A stretch of 6,992 bases of DNA from contig JACRBO010000316.1 in assembly GCA_016219235.1 (NCBI GenBank), forward strand, positions 1 through 6,992. The letters run 5' to 3'. The notes below the pieces were generated by a model, which did no database searches, had not been told where the DNA came from, and saw only the letters and a program-made list of their open reading frames with translations. This document shows positions 1-5,832 of this stretch, one piece after another. Origin of the DNA: Chloroflexota bacterium (GTDB lineage: Bacteria; Chloroflexota; Anaerolineae; Fen-1058). The position numbers and the translations under genes were made by a program. Position 1 is the stretch's first letter; each line of letters begins with the position of its first letter.

Positions 1-38
1 CGAGTCATGACATCCGCCACGTGCGCCGTGAACGATGT

Positions 39-57
39 TATCATAAAATATGAACCA
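39..57 (+). promoter_or_regulatory. Probable leaderless promoter (-10 element) of the TetR gene
   Basis: TAAAAT at 44-49 matches the TATAAT -10 consensus in five of six positions and ends 7 bases before the ATG at 57, which would put the transcription start on or next to the start codon. No Shine-Dalgarno sequence lies between it and the ATG, as expected for a leaderless message. TATCAT at 39-44 is an alternative -10. I see no good -35 hexamer at the right distance. The call rests on the -10 and the missing ribosome binding site only. Confidence 0.45.
41..53. promoter_or_regulatory. Candidate TetR operator (inverted repeat TCATA-AAA-TATGA)
   Basis: A perfect inverted repeat with 5-bp arms (41-45 and 49-53) and a 3-bp centre overlaps the proposed -10 and ends 3 bases before the TetR start codon. 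TetR-family proteins usually bind short palindromes over their own promoters, so autorepression from this site is plausible. The arms are short and AT-rich, so a chance palindrome is possible. A near-identical 11-mer occurs at 2684-2694 before the ATPase gene. Confidence 0.3.
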
Positions 58-779
58 TGAGTTCACAATCCGTTAACCTCACCGAATGGACCCAGGTGCA
101 TCAACACATCTTGCAGTTCGAGCAAGAAGAGCTGGTGACGCGCACCTTTCGCCGGCTTGACCCGGAACGGCAGCAGGCCGTCATCACCGCCATTCTGGAT
201 GAAGCCATCGAGAAGGGTCCCACCGCGCTCAACATCAAACAGGTGGCCGAGCGAGCAGGCGTGGCAATCGGTTCGCTCTATCAATATTTTGGCAATCGTG
301 AAGGCTTGATGAACTTCACGATTGAATTGTGTGTGCGCTACATGGCAGATTTATTCAACAGTTATCGCCCGTTCTTGACGGCCATGCCCTTGCGTGAGGG
401 CTTGACCGCGTATCTCACGGGCGGCGTTGAATGGAGTCAAACCCAATCGGGGCTGTTGCAGATTTTTGCGCGCGCCGCCTATCACGGCGATGCCGCGTTG
501 GCCGATCGGGTGGTGAAGCCGATCGCGACGACGCTGCGCGGTATCGTGCACGACATGTTGCTGGCCGCTCAGCAGCGCGGCGAAATCCGATCGGACATCG
601 ATCTGGAAGCGACCACGCGCATCATCCACGCGTTGACCATCGCGGTGGGCGACGCCGAACTGCTGCCGTATTTGAACAACTACTTTCAAGTAACCGACAA
701 AAAAGTCTCGTCCCAAAAAATCTTGGACGCCTTGCTGGCTCTAATTGTGCAAGGCATCGGCATCAATCGAACCACGTGA
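57..779 (+). CDS. TetR/AcrR-family transcriptional regulator
   Basis: This is a 240-residue one-component regulator, expected to act as a cytoplasmic dimer that releases DNA on binding a small hydrophobic ligand. The N-terminal TetR DNA-binding domain spans about residues 36-90. Its helix-turn-helix is at about 58-77 (IKQVAERAGVAIGSLYQYF), with the family's characteristic SLYQYFGNREGL run at 73-84. The rest (about 95-235) is the helical ligand-binding and dimerisation domain, whose sequence does not reveal the ligand. The leading 35 residues before the HTH domain are longer than in many relatives. An in-frame TGA at 51-53 rules out an upstream start, so ATG 57 is the first possible one. It has no ribosome binding site and may be leaderless. 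It heads a co-directional series with an acetyltransferase, an ABC exporter and a nitroreductase, so it most likely controls that unit and itself. Family certain; ligand and target inferred. Confidence 0.93.
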   Translation: MSSQSVNLTEWTQVHQHILQFEQEELVTRTFRRLDPERQQAVITAILDEAIEKGPTALNIKQVAERAGVAIGSLYQYFGNREGLMNFTIELCVRYMADLFNSYRPFLTAMPLREGLTAYLTGGVEWSQTQSGLLQIFARAAYHGDAALADRVVKPIATTLRGIVHDMLLAAQQRGEIRSDIDLEATTRIIHALTIAVGDAELLPYLNNYFQVTDKKVSSQKILDALLALIVQGIGINRTT

Positions 780-797
780 TCGGCCTAAGCGTAAATC

Positions 798-807
798 AAA
801 CTGGAAA
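798..807 (+). repeat. 10-bp direct repeat AAACTGGAAA, copy 1 (copy 2 at 1426-1435)
   Basis: AAACTGGAAA occurs at 798-807, just after the TetR stop codon, and again exactly at 1426-1435, starting on the last base of the acetyltransferase stop codon. Both copies sit in short spacers before the next gene's ribosome binding site. The first copy also forms the left half of the palindrome TGGAA-ACCG-TTCCA at 802-815. The second lacks the right half and itself supplies the GGAAAGG ribosome binding site of the next gene. Function unknown; chance is possible. Confidence 0.4.
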
Positions 808-815
808 CCGTTCCA
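802..815. promoter_or_regulatory. Small inverted repeat between TetR and acetyltransferase genes
   Basis: TGGAA (802-806) and TTCCA (811-815) are perfect inverted arms around ACCG. They lie 6 bases upstream of the AGGAG ribosome binding site of the acetyltransferase. It could be a protein-binding half-site pair or a weak RNA hairpin. The arms are only 5 bp, and no promoter elements are evident next to them. Confidence 0.2.
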
Positions 816-820
816 ATATC

Positions 821-825
821 AGGAG
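821..825 (+). promoter_or_regulatory. Ribosome binding site that sets a TTG start
   Basis: AGGAG lies 7 bases before TTG 833 in the reading frame of the acetyltransferase. It is the only good Shine-Dalgarno match near the start of the GNAT homology. It therefore decides for the TTG start, against the much longer open frame that runs back into the TetR gene to 431. Confidence 0.75.
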
Positions 826-832
826 AACTAAC

Positions 833-1426
833 TTGAACGCAGCTGCCGCAATACACATCCAGAGTGGTTTGCCCGCGCAGTATCGTCAGCCAGCCGCTGA
901 ATTGTACTTTGAAGCCTTCCATCAAAAACTGGGTCCGGTGTTGAAGTCACGCGGACATGCCCTGTCATTGCTGGAAAAATCGTTTACCCCGGAGTTAGCC
1001 ATTGTCGCGCTGGCCGCCGATCAACTGGCCGGCATTGCGGGGTTGCAATATGGCGGGCGTCACTTTGCCCAGTTAACGGCCGCGCTCTTTCGTGCAGAGT
1101 TTGGCTGGCTCGATGGTCTCTGGCGCTGCGGCGTGTTTGCCGTATTCAATCGACCGCAGCGCGCCGGCGAATTGTTGATGGATGGCCTGGTCGTGCACCC
1201 GGCGCAGCGTGGTCGGGGCGTGGGCACGCTATTGTTGAACGCCGTCTTCGATTTTGCCGGGGCCAATGGCTTCACTTCGGTGCGGCTCGATGTCGTGGAT
1301 ACCAATCCGAACGCGCGCCGCTTATACGAACGATTGGGTTTCGTGCCGACGAAGACGCAGCAGGTACCATACCTGAAAAGCCTGGCGGGCTTCTCGGCCT
1401 CGACGACGATGATCAAGTCGGTGTGA
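833..1426 (+). CDS. GNAT-family N-acetyltransferase
   Basis: A 197-residue cytoplasmic enzyme of the GNAT superfamily, which transfers an acetyl group from acetyl-CoA to an amine. The acetyl-CoA pyrophosphate loop is visible as QRGRGVG at residues 125-131, after the beta-4 strand MDGLVVHP (116-123). The downstream motif B is also intact: NPNARRLYERLGF at 158-170. The N-terminal half (about 7-110) carries the variable substrate-binding part and is not diagnostic, so the substrate is unknown. The start is TTG 833, placed by AGGAG at 821-825. The open frame continues upstream to 431, but that part overlaps the TetR gene and has no GNAT homology. The gene follows TetR by 53 bases and precedes the first exporter permease by 16, indicating co-transcription. 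Acetylating the exported or sensed compound is a reasonable inference. A ribosomal-protein or other small-molecule acetylase cannot be excluded. Confidence 0.9.
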   Translation: MNAAAAIHIQSGLPAQYRQPAAELYFEAFHQKLGPVLKSRGHALSLLEKSFTPELAIVALAADQLAGIAGLQYGGRHFAQLTAALFRAEFGWLDGLWRCGVFAVFNRPQRAGELLMDGLVVHPAQRGRGVGTLLLNAVFDFAGANGFTSVRLDVVDTNPNARRLYERLGFVPTKTQQVPYLKSLAGFSASTTMIKSV

Positions 1427-1442
1427 AACTGGAAAGGTCACA

Positions 1443-2624
1443 ATGAAAGCCGTAACTGTCGCTCAAAAGACCTTGCGCGAGTTAGTGCGTGAGCCGATGT
1501 TGTTGGGCCTGATGTTATTCTTTCCCATCGTCCTGGTGGTGTTCTATTACATCGCCTTCGGACAGACGGATCAGGGCCTGGCGAAGTATTTGAGTATCTG
1601 GGTCATCAACCACGATCAAGGTACAACCCGCGCCGATGGTCAAATCTGGCGTGCCGGTGATGAGCTGATCGCGATCCTGCGCGCATCCGAATACGATAAC
1701 CAGCCGGTTTTTACCGTTAACGCCACCACCGATCGAGCGGTGGCCGAGATCGCAGTGCGCGAACGCAAGACCTCGCTGCTGTTGATCATCCCGGCCGATT
1801 TCAGCGCGGCGCTGGCGGCAGCGGCCACGGGGCAGATTCACGCTGCGCCCGTGGACATTGTCGTCGTGGGCGATTCAACTTCGGACACCTATGTTTTCGC
1901 GCGCAGCTTTCTCGACGGCCTGATTCGCGATTTTGCGCGGCAGACCTCGAATGACGAACCTGAGTTGCAAGTCGATTACGTCTTTCTACCCGGCACTGGC
2001 ACGATGTCGGACTTCGACGCCGGCGTGCCGGGCGTGATCGTCTTTGGCGTCATGCTGCTCGTCGCCATGACGGCCATGGTCATGGTGCGCGAGAACGTCA
2101 GCCGCACGCTGCGCCGGCTGCGATTGACGCGCCTGCGCGCCCGCGACCTGTTGATCGGCGTCACGCTGGCGCAGATGGTGGTGGCGCTGGTCATGATCCC
2201 GCTCACGTTTGGCGTGGCCGTGATATTCGGCTTTCGGGGCAGCGGTTCATTGTTGTTGGCCATCGTCATCGGCCTGCTGCTGAGTCTATCGGCCGTGGGG
2301 TTGGGCCTGATTGTGGCGTGCTTTGCGCACACCGACAGTGAAGCGGCCAGTCTGGGCGCGGGCGTGGGGGTGATGCTCGCGTTGGTGTCCGGCGCTATGG
2401 GACCGATGCCGCCCGCGCCGTTGATGACCATCGGCGCTCGCACGATCCAGCTCTATGATTTCCTGCCGACGGCCCAGGCGACCGAAGCGCTGCGGCATGT
2501 GTTGGTACTGGGCGAAGGCTTTGATGCGATCCTGTATCAGCTGATCACGATGACGGTGTTGTCGCTCATGCTCTTGACCCTCGGCGTGCTGCTCTATCAA
2601 CGATTGCAGCTGCGTCACGCTTAG
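1443..2624 (+). CDS. ABC-2 type exporter permease (first subunit)
   Basis: A 393-residue inner-membrane subunit of an ABC exporter with the ABC-2 layout of drug-resistance and YbhS/YbhR-like permeases. A basic cytoplasmic start (1-18) leads into membrane helix 1 (about 20-40). A large extracytoplasmic domain (about 41-192) follows, then five further helices near 195-215, 238-262, 269-294, 300-320 and 365-386. The cytoplasmic loop RTLRRLRLTRLRARDLL (221-237) should contact the ATPase. Strong similarity to the second permease at 3676-4776 is visible in this loop, in the GSLLLAIV segment and in GLGLIVACF (286-294), so the pair arose by duplication and probably forms a heterodimer. It is 27 residues longer than its partner, mostly in the extracytoplasmic domain. 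The start ATG has GGAAAGG (1431-1437) upstream. No membrane-fusion (HlyD-type) gene accompanies it, unlike the E. coli ybhGFSR system. Substrate unknown. Confidence 0.9.
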   Translation: MKAVTVAQKTLRELVREPMLLGLMLFFPIVLVVFYYIAFGQTDQGLAKYLSIWVINHDQGTTRADGQIWRAGDELIAILRASEYDNQPVFTVNATTDRAVAEIAVRERKTSLLLIIPADFSAALAAAATGQIHAAPVDIVVVGDSTSDTYVFARSFLDGLIRDFARQTSNDEPELQVDYVFLPGTGTMSDFDAGVPGVIVFGVMLLVAMTAMVMVRENVSRTLRRLRLTRLRARDLLIGVTLAQMVVALVMIPLTFGVAVIFGFRGSGSLLLAIVIGLLLSLSAVGLGLIVACFAHTDSEAASLGAGVGVMLALVSGAMGPMPPAPLMTIGARTIQLYDFLPTAQATEALRHVLVLGEGFDAILYQLITMTVLSLMLLTLGVLLYQRLQLRHA

Positions 2625-2651
2625 CGCTCGTCAAAGAATTCCTCCGCAGAT

Positions 2652-2685
2652 TGCTCTGGCTGGATTTGGCAATCCGGCCAGAGCA
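2652..2685. repeat. Strong intergenic hairpin between permease and ATPase genes
   Basis: Arms 2652-2666 and 2671-2685 are complementary over 15 bp, with a single U-G wobble (2661/2676), and close on a 4-base TGGC loop. It fills most of the 110-base gap before the ATPase gene. Downstream on the + strand comes TAAAAAATG, not a T-run, and on the - strand no T-run follows either, so it is not a canonical intrinsic terminator. Likely roles are message stabilisation or processing that sets different levels of the two parts of the operon, or a protein or regulator site. These roles are inferred; the base pairing itself is directly visible. Confidence 0.85.
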
Positions 2686-2694
2686 TAAAAAATG
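2684..2694 (+). promoter_or_regulatory. AT-rich motif CATAAAAAATG, near-copy of the site before TetR
   Basis: This 11-mer differs at one base from CATAAAATATG at 42-52, the candidate operator and -10 region of the TetR gene. It lies directly on the 3' flank of the hairpin, and two -35-like words follow it (TTGACT 2695-2700, TTGACA 2707-2712). I cannot find a convincing -10 at proper spacing from either. A second, internal TetR-controlled promoter is possible but weakly supported. Confidence 0.22.
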
Positions 2695-2734
2695 TTGACT
2701 TATTCTTTGACAGGCCCTTAACGGAGTAAATCGA

Positions 2735-3679
2735 ATGTCTGGCATTGTTCTCGAAACACAAGGCTTGACCAAACGCTACGGCGCATTGACGGCCGTGCAA
2801 GACTTGAGTCTGGACATCTACGCCGGTGAAGTCTTTGGCTTTCTGGGACCGAATGGCGCGGGCAAGACGACGTCGATCAACATGATGTGCGGCCTGCTTA
2901 AGCCGGATGCGGGCCGCGTGCTGATCGATGGCAAACTCATCAACGGCGGTGATGCCGCAATCCGATCGCGTATCGGCGTCTGTCCGCAAGAAATCGTCGT
3001 CTGGGAACGTCTCACGTGCCTTGAGCAGTTGCAATTCGTGGGTCAAATGTACGAGTTAAGCGGACGTGACGCTCGCCGCCGGGCCGAACAACTGCTGATC
3101 GATCTGGACCTGGGCGAGAAACGTAACGCGCAGGCGCGCACGCTATCGGGCGGGATGCAGCGCCGCCTCAACCTGGCGATGGCGCTGGTTCACGATCCGG
3201 CGATCGTCGTGCTGGACGAACCCGAGGCGGGTCTCGATCCGCAGAGCCGCGTCAAGGTGCGCGAATACATTCATTCATTGGCGCGCCAGAAGACCATCAT
3301 CCTGACGACGCACAACATGGACGAAGCCGATCGGGTGGCCGATCGCATCGCCATTATCGATCACGGCCAGCTGCTGGTGCTCGATACGCCGCAGGCGCTC
3401 AAACAGCAAGTGGGCGCGGGCGATGTGCTGGAGATCGGCCTGCGCTGCCCGCCCGCCAGCGGCGACATCGATCGCATTCGCGCGGCGCTCAATCACGCTA
3501 GCCAGGTGCTGCTTGAGCGTGACACGCTCACGATCCGGGCGCTGAACGCCGTCGGCAGCCTGCCGTTGATTTTGACTACATTGACTCAGTTGGGCTTGCA
3601 GCCCGGTGAAGTGCGGGTGCGCGAGAACACGTTGGAAGATGTGTTCATTCAATTGACGGGCCGGAGGCTGCGCGAATGA
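2735..3679 (+). CDS. ABC exporter ATP-binding protein (DrrA/CcmA-like)
   Basis: A 314-residue cytoplasmic ATPase that would power the two ABC-2 permeases flanking it. All nucleotide-binding elements are intact: Walker A GPNGAGKT at 38-45, Q-loop glutamine 85, signature LSGGMQ at 137-142, Walker B IVVLDEP at 157-163 with catalytic Glu162, D-loop AGLD at 165-168 and switch His193. Residue 164 is Glu where the common motif DEPT has Thr. The C-terminal part (about 222-314), ending in the ENTLEDVFIQLTGR run, is the accessory domain seen in drug- and polyketide-export ATPases of the DrrA type (DUF4162-like). A GGAG site at 2723-2726, 8 bases before the ATG, sets the start. Its stop overlaps the next permease's start in ATGA (3676-3679), a sign of translational coupling. 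With the two permeases it makes a complete ABC-2 exporter; a YbhF/YbhSR-like transporter is the nearest functional analogy I can name. Confidence 0.95.
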   Translation: MSGIVLETQGLTKRYGALTAVQDLSLDIYAGEVFGFLGPNGAGKTTSINMMCGLLKPDAGRVLIDGKLINGGDAAIRSRIGVCPQEIVVWERLTCLEQLQFVGQMYELSGRDARRRAEQLLIDLDLGEKRNAQARTLSGGMQRRLNLAMALVHDPAIVVLDEPEAGLDPQSRVKVREYIHSLARQKTIILTTHNMDEADRVADRIAIIDHGQLLVLDTPQALKQQVGAGDVLEIGLRCPPASGDIDRIRAALNHASQVLLERDTLTIRALNAVGSLPLILTTLTQLGLQPGEVRVRENTLEDVFIQLTGRRLRE

Positions 3680-4776
3680 AGGCCCTGCTGGTCGCCCGCA
3701 AAATTCTGTTGGAAGTGCTGCGCGAGCCGCAGCTGCTGCTGCTGGAGCTGATCCTGCCGATCGGGTTTCTGGCCCTGACCCTGGCGATGTACAGCGCGCC
3801 GTTGTTGGTGACGCATCCGATCTTGATTCAAGGCATCGACCAATTCAAGAGCCAGCAACTCAGCGCCGAACTGACGGCGCAGCACTACGCCAGCGGCGTC
3901 CCGATGTTTGAAGTCAAACTCACCGACGATACTGCGGCAGCGTTGGCTGCACTGCGCAACAAGACTGCTACCGCATTGATCGCGCTCGACCCTCGGCAAT
4001 CGCTGATCACCGTGACCGCCGACGCGCTCTCGCCGAGTTTCTATCGGGCCAGCGTGTTGCTCGATAACGTCGTCACCCGCTACACCGATCGTTTAGCTGG
4101 TCGGCCTCAATTGGTGCGCATCACCGAACAGTCGGTGACGGCGGCGGGGCCGCAGAACAACTTCGATCTGTATGCGCCAGGTATCATCATCTTTGCGCTG
4201 CTGATGATCATCCCGCAGACGGCGATGTTGATCGCGCGCGAGATTCGCTGGCGCACGTTGCGGCGTTTGCGCCTGACGTGTTTGCGCGCCTGGGATCTGC
4301 TGGCCGGCATCAGTCTGGCGCAGATGATTATCGCGGTGCTGCAGGTGGTGATCATCTTCGTCGCGGCCCTGCTGCTGGGCTTTCACACTCAGGGTTCGCT
4401 GTTGCTCGCCATCGTCGTCGGTTTGGCGATCAGCTTCTCGGCCATCGGGCTGGGCCTGATCGTCGCGTGCTTCATCGAGAATGACAGCCAGGCCGCCAAC
4501 ATCGGCGCGACGGCGGCGATGCTGCAAGTGTTTCTGTCCGGTTCATTCTTTCAACTGCCGCCGTTGACGCTGTTCACAATGGCCGGTCATCAGATCGATC
4601 TGTTCGATATCTTTCCGGCTACCCACGGTTTTTCGGCCTTGCAGCAGGTGCTGACGTATGGGGCCGGACTTCAAGACGTGGCCTTCCGCCTGGGCGCGAC
4701 CCTGGGCCTGGCGGCGGTGTACTTCAGCGTCGGCGTGCTGGTCTTCCAGCGCCGCCAGATGCGACAGACGGCGTAA
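3676..4776 (+). CDS. ABC-2 type exporter permease (second subunit)
   Basis: A 366-residue inner-membrane protein and paralogue of the permease at 1443-2624. It has helix 1 at about 21-42, an extracytoplasmic domain of about 43-166 and five helices near 168-187, 210-234, 241-266, 276-296 and 336-357. The segments RTLRRLRLTCLRAWDLL (193-209), GSLLLAIV (240-247) and GLGLIVACF (258-266) align almost residue for residue with the first permease. The extracytoplasmic domains have diverged much more, as expected if they face the substrate or each other asymmetrically. The ATG lies inside the ATPase stop region (4-base overlap), so translation is probably coupled. The nitroreductase gene follows after 39 bases. 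A permease-ATPase-permease order is seen, with no periplasmic adaptor in the window, so export may be across the cytoplasmic membrane only. Substrate unknown. Confidence 0.9.
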   Translation: MKALLVARKILLEVLREPQLLLLELILPIGFLALTLAMYSAPLLVTHPILIQGIDQFKSQQLSAELTAQHYASGVPMFEVKLTDDTAAALAALRNKTATALIALDPRQSLITVTADALSPSFYRASVLLDNVVTRYTDRLAGRPQLVRITEQSVTAAGPQNNFDLYAPGIIIFALLMIIPQTAMLIAREIRWRTLRRLRLTCLRAWDLLAGISLAQMIIAVLQVVIIFVAALLLGFHTQGSLLLAIVVGLAISFSAIGLGLIVACFIENDSQAANIGATAAMLQVFLSGSFFQLPPLTLFTMAGHQIDLFDIFPATHGFSALQQVLTYGAGLQDVAFRLGATLGLAAVYFSVGVLVFQRRQMRQTA

Positions 4777-4803
4777 TGGGTGACTTGTAATCCTATTCAA
4801 TTC

Positions 4804-4808
4804 AGGAG
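4804..4808 (+). promoter_or_regulatory. Ribosome binding site of the ferredoxin-nitroreductase gene
   Basis: AGGAG at 4804-4808 stands 7 bases before ATG 4816. It favours this start over the in-frame GTG at 4780, which would add 12 residues of unconvincing sequence and has no Shine-Dalgarno at a usable distance. Confidence 0.75.
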
Positions 4809-4815
4809 ACCTCTT

Positions 4816-5832
4816 ATGAAACTCGCTTCATTTGCCATCGGCTCAAATATGGAAGATCGATTCACTGCAATCCCCAACATTCGCATCAATGATGAAACCT
4901 GCGTCAAATGTGGTCTCTGCTCAAAAATTTGTCCGGTTAGAGTTTTCAATTATCGCCAGGGTGAAGTACCGGTAACTCAGAACAATGAAGAATGTGTTTT
5001 ATGTGGACAATGTATTTGCGGATGCACGACAGATTCAATCATTCATAGTGGTTTTGATAAGAACAAGTTTCTTAAAAAATCAAACTCACACCGCGTTAGC
5101 CCTGAGACCGCCTTTGAATTCTTAGCGCAAAGGCGGTCTCTTCGAAATTATCGAGTTGATGTTCCTTCACAGGAATTATTAGAAAAGGTTATTTCCATAG
5201 CGGGTTATGCGCCTGGCGGCCATCATCATAGAGTCGGTTGGATAAGAAATGCGACAGTTGTGTATGGTCATGAAAACATGAAAAGAATAACAGAAACGAC
5301 AGTTGATTATGTGGAAGCAATGCTAAAACTGTTGAAGGGGTGGTTTATGAAATTTGCTGCAAGATATGATGACAGAGCAAAAGCCGCAGCAGCAGTTGTA
5401 CCCAGTTTTGAGATTTCCTTAAATGAATACAAAGCTGGCAATAATTTAATAACCTACAATGCGCCGGCGGCTATTTTTCTTCATGCTCCAATGAGTTCAT
5501 CTACACCACAAGAGGATTGCGATAGCGCTTGCATGTTGATACAATTATATGCTGAAGCTAATGGTCTTGGAACCTGTTGGAATGGATTGATTCGAGATGC
5601 AGCAGCCGGTGAGCATCTCAAGAAGTTTACAAAAATGGCCGAATTTTTAAAGATCCCTGACGGGCACAAATGCTATGCGGCCATGACACTGGGTTTCCCA
5701 TCAATAAAACTGCATAGCATTCCGGAAAGGAAAACAGAAATAACATGGAGGGACGCTAACTGCCGGGATGGAATTGTAGTTTCCCCGGTTCAGTTTCGGG
5801 TAGAATCAGCTATCACCATCGATCGCAGTTGA
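4816..5832 (+). CDS. Two-[4Fe-4S] ferredoxin / nitroreductase fusion flavoprotein
   Basis: A 338-residue cytoplasmic oxidoreductase. The N-terminal bacterial ferredoxin domain (about 20-80) carries two complete four-cysteine sets, C29/C32/C35/C39 and C60/C63/C66/C70, each able to hold a [4Fe-4S] cluster. The nitroreductase domain (about 98-312) binds FMN: RRSLRNY at 106-112 is the phosphate-contacting motif, and GLGTCWNGLI (250-259) and IPDGHKCYAAMTLGFP (280-295) are typical C-terminal motifs. Electrons presumably pass from a ferredoxin through the clusters to FMN and reduce a nitro, quinone or other conjugated substrate. The loop usually reading AP-G-N-Q has H137 and R139 in the Asn and Gln places (YAPGGHHHR, 131-139). 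Sampled 60-base blocks are 30-47% GC with TTA, AGA and ATA codons, unlike the GC-rich neighbours, which suggests transfer. The final 26 residues go beyond the usual domain end (ITWR). It follows the exporter by 39 bases and is probably co-transcribed. True substrate unknown. Confidence 0.92.
   Translation: MKLASFAIGSNMEDRFTAIPNIRINDETCVKCGLCSKICPVRVFNYRQGEVPVTQNNEECVLCGQCICGCTTDSIIHSGFDKNKFLKKSNSHRVSPETAFEFLAQRRSLRNYRVDVPSQELLEKVISIAGYAPGGHHHRVGWIRNATVVYGHENMKRITETTVDYVEAMLKLLKGWFMKFAARYDDRAKAAAAVVPSFEISLNEYKAGNNLITYNAPAAIFLHAPMSSSTPQEDCDSACMLIQLYAEANGLGTCWNGLIRDAAAGEHLKKFTKMAEFLKIPDGHKCYAAMTLGFPSIKLHSIPERKTEITWRDANCRDGIVVSPVQFRVESAITIDRS
5104..5140. repeat. Perfect 13-bp inverted repeat inside the nitroreductase gene
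   Basis: GAGACCGCCTTTG at 5104-5116 is the exact reverse complement of 5128-5140, separated by 11 bases. It falls in codons 97-109, at the join of the ferredoxin and nitroreductase domains and including the first residues of the FMN motif RRSxR. In the message it would fold into a stable GC-rich hairpin inside an AT-rich gene. No T-run follows, so it is not a terminator. It could slow translation between the two domains, bind a regulator, or mark the point where the domains were joined. Confidence 0.8.

Noticed and set aside
4..23. Small palindromes GTCATGAC (4-11) and CACGTG (18-23) upstream of TetR
   Set aside because: Each is only 6-8 bp, and the upstream context is cut off by the window edge, so an operator call cannot be supported.
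431..832. Upstream extension of the acetyltransferase reading frame into the TetR gene
   Set aside because: It overlaps the TetR coding region in another frame, its translation is Arg/Ala-rich shadow-like sequence, and a good AGGAG-TTG start at 821-835 explains the gene.
1060..1416. Minus-strand open frames throughout 63-6938
   Set aside because: All lie opposite well-supported + strand genes, lack ribosome binding sites and family motifs, and are Arg/Ala/Gln-rich as expected for shadows in GC-rich DNA.
2652..2692. Intrinsic terminator after the first permease
   Set aside because: The hairpin is strong, but it is followed by an A-run, not a T-run, on the + strand and by no T-run on the - strand, and the genes on both sides belong to one exporter.
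2695..2732. Internal promoter before the ATPase (TTGACT or TTGACA)
   Set aside because: No acceptable -10 lies 16-18 bases downstream of either hexamer; TAAATC is only 14 bases from TTGACA and matches poorly.
4780..4815. GTG start at 4780 for the nitroreductase
   Set aside because: It lies 3 bases after the permease stop without a Shine-Dalgarno; the ATG at 4816 has AGGAG at 7-base spacing.
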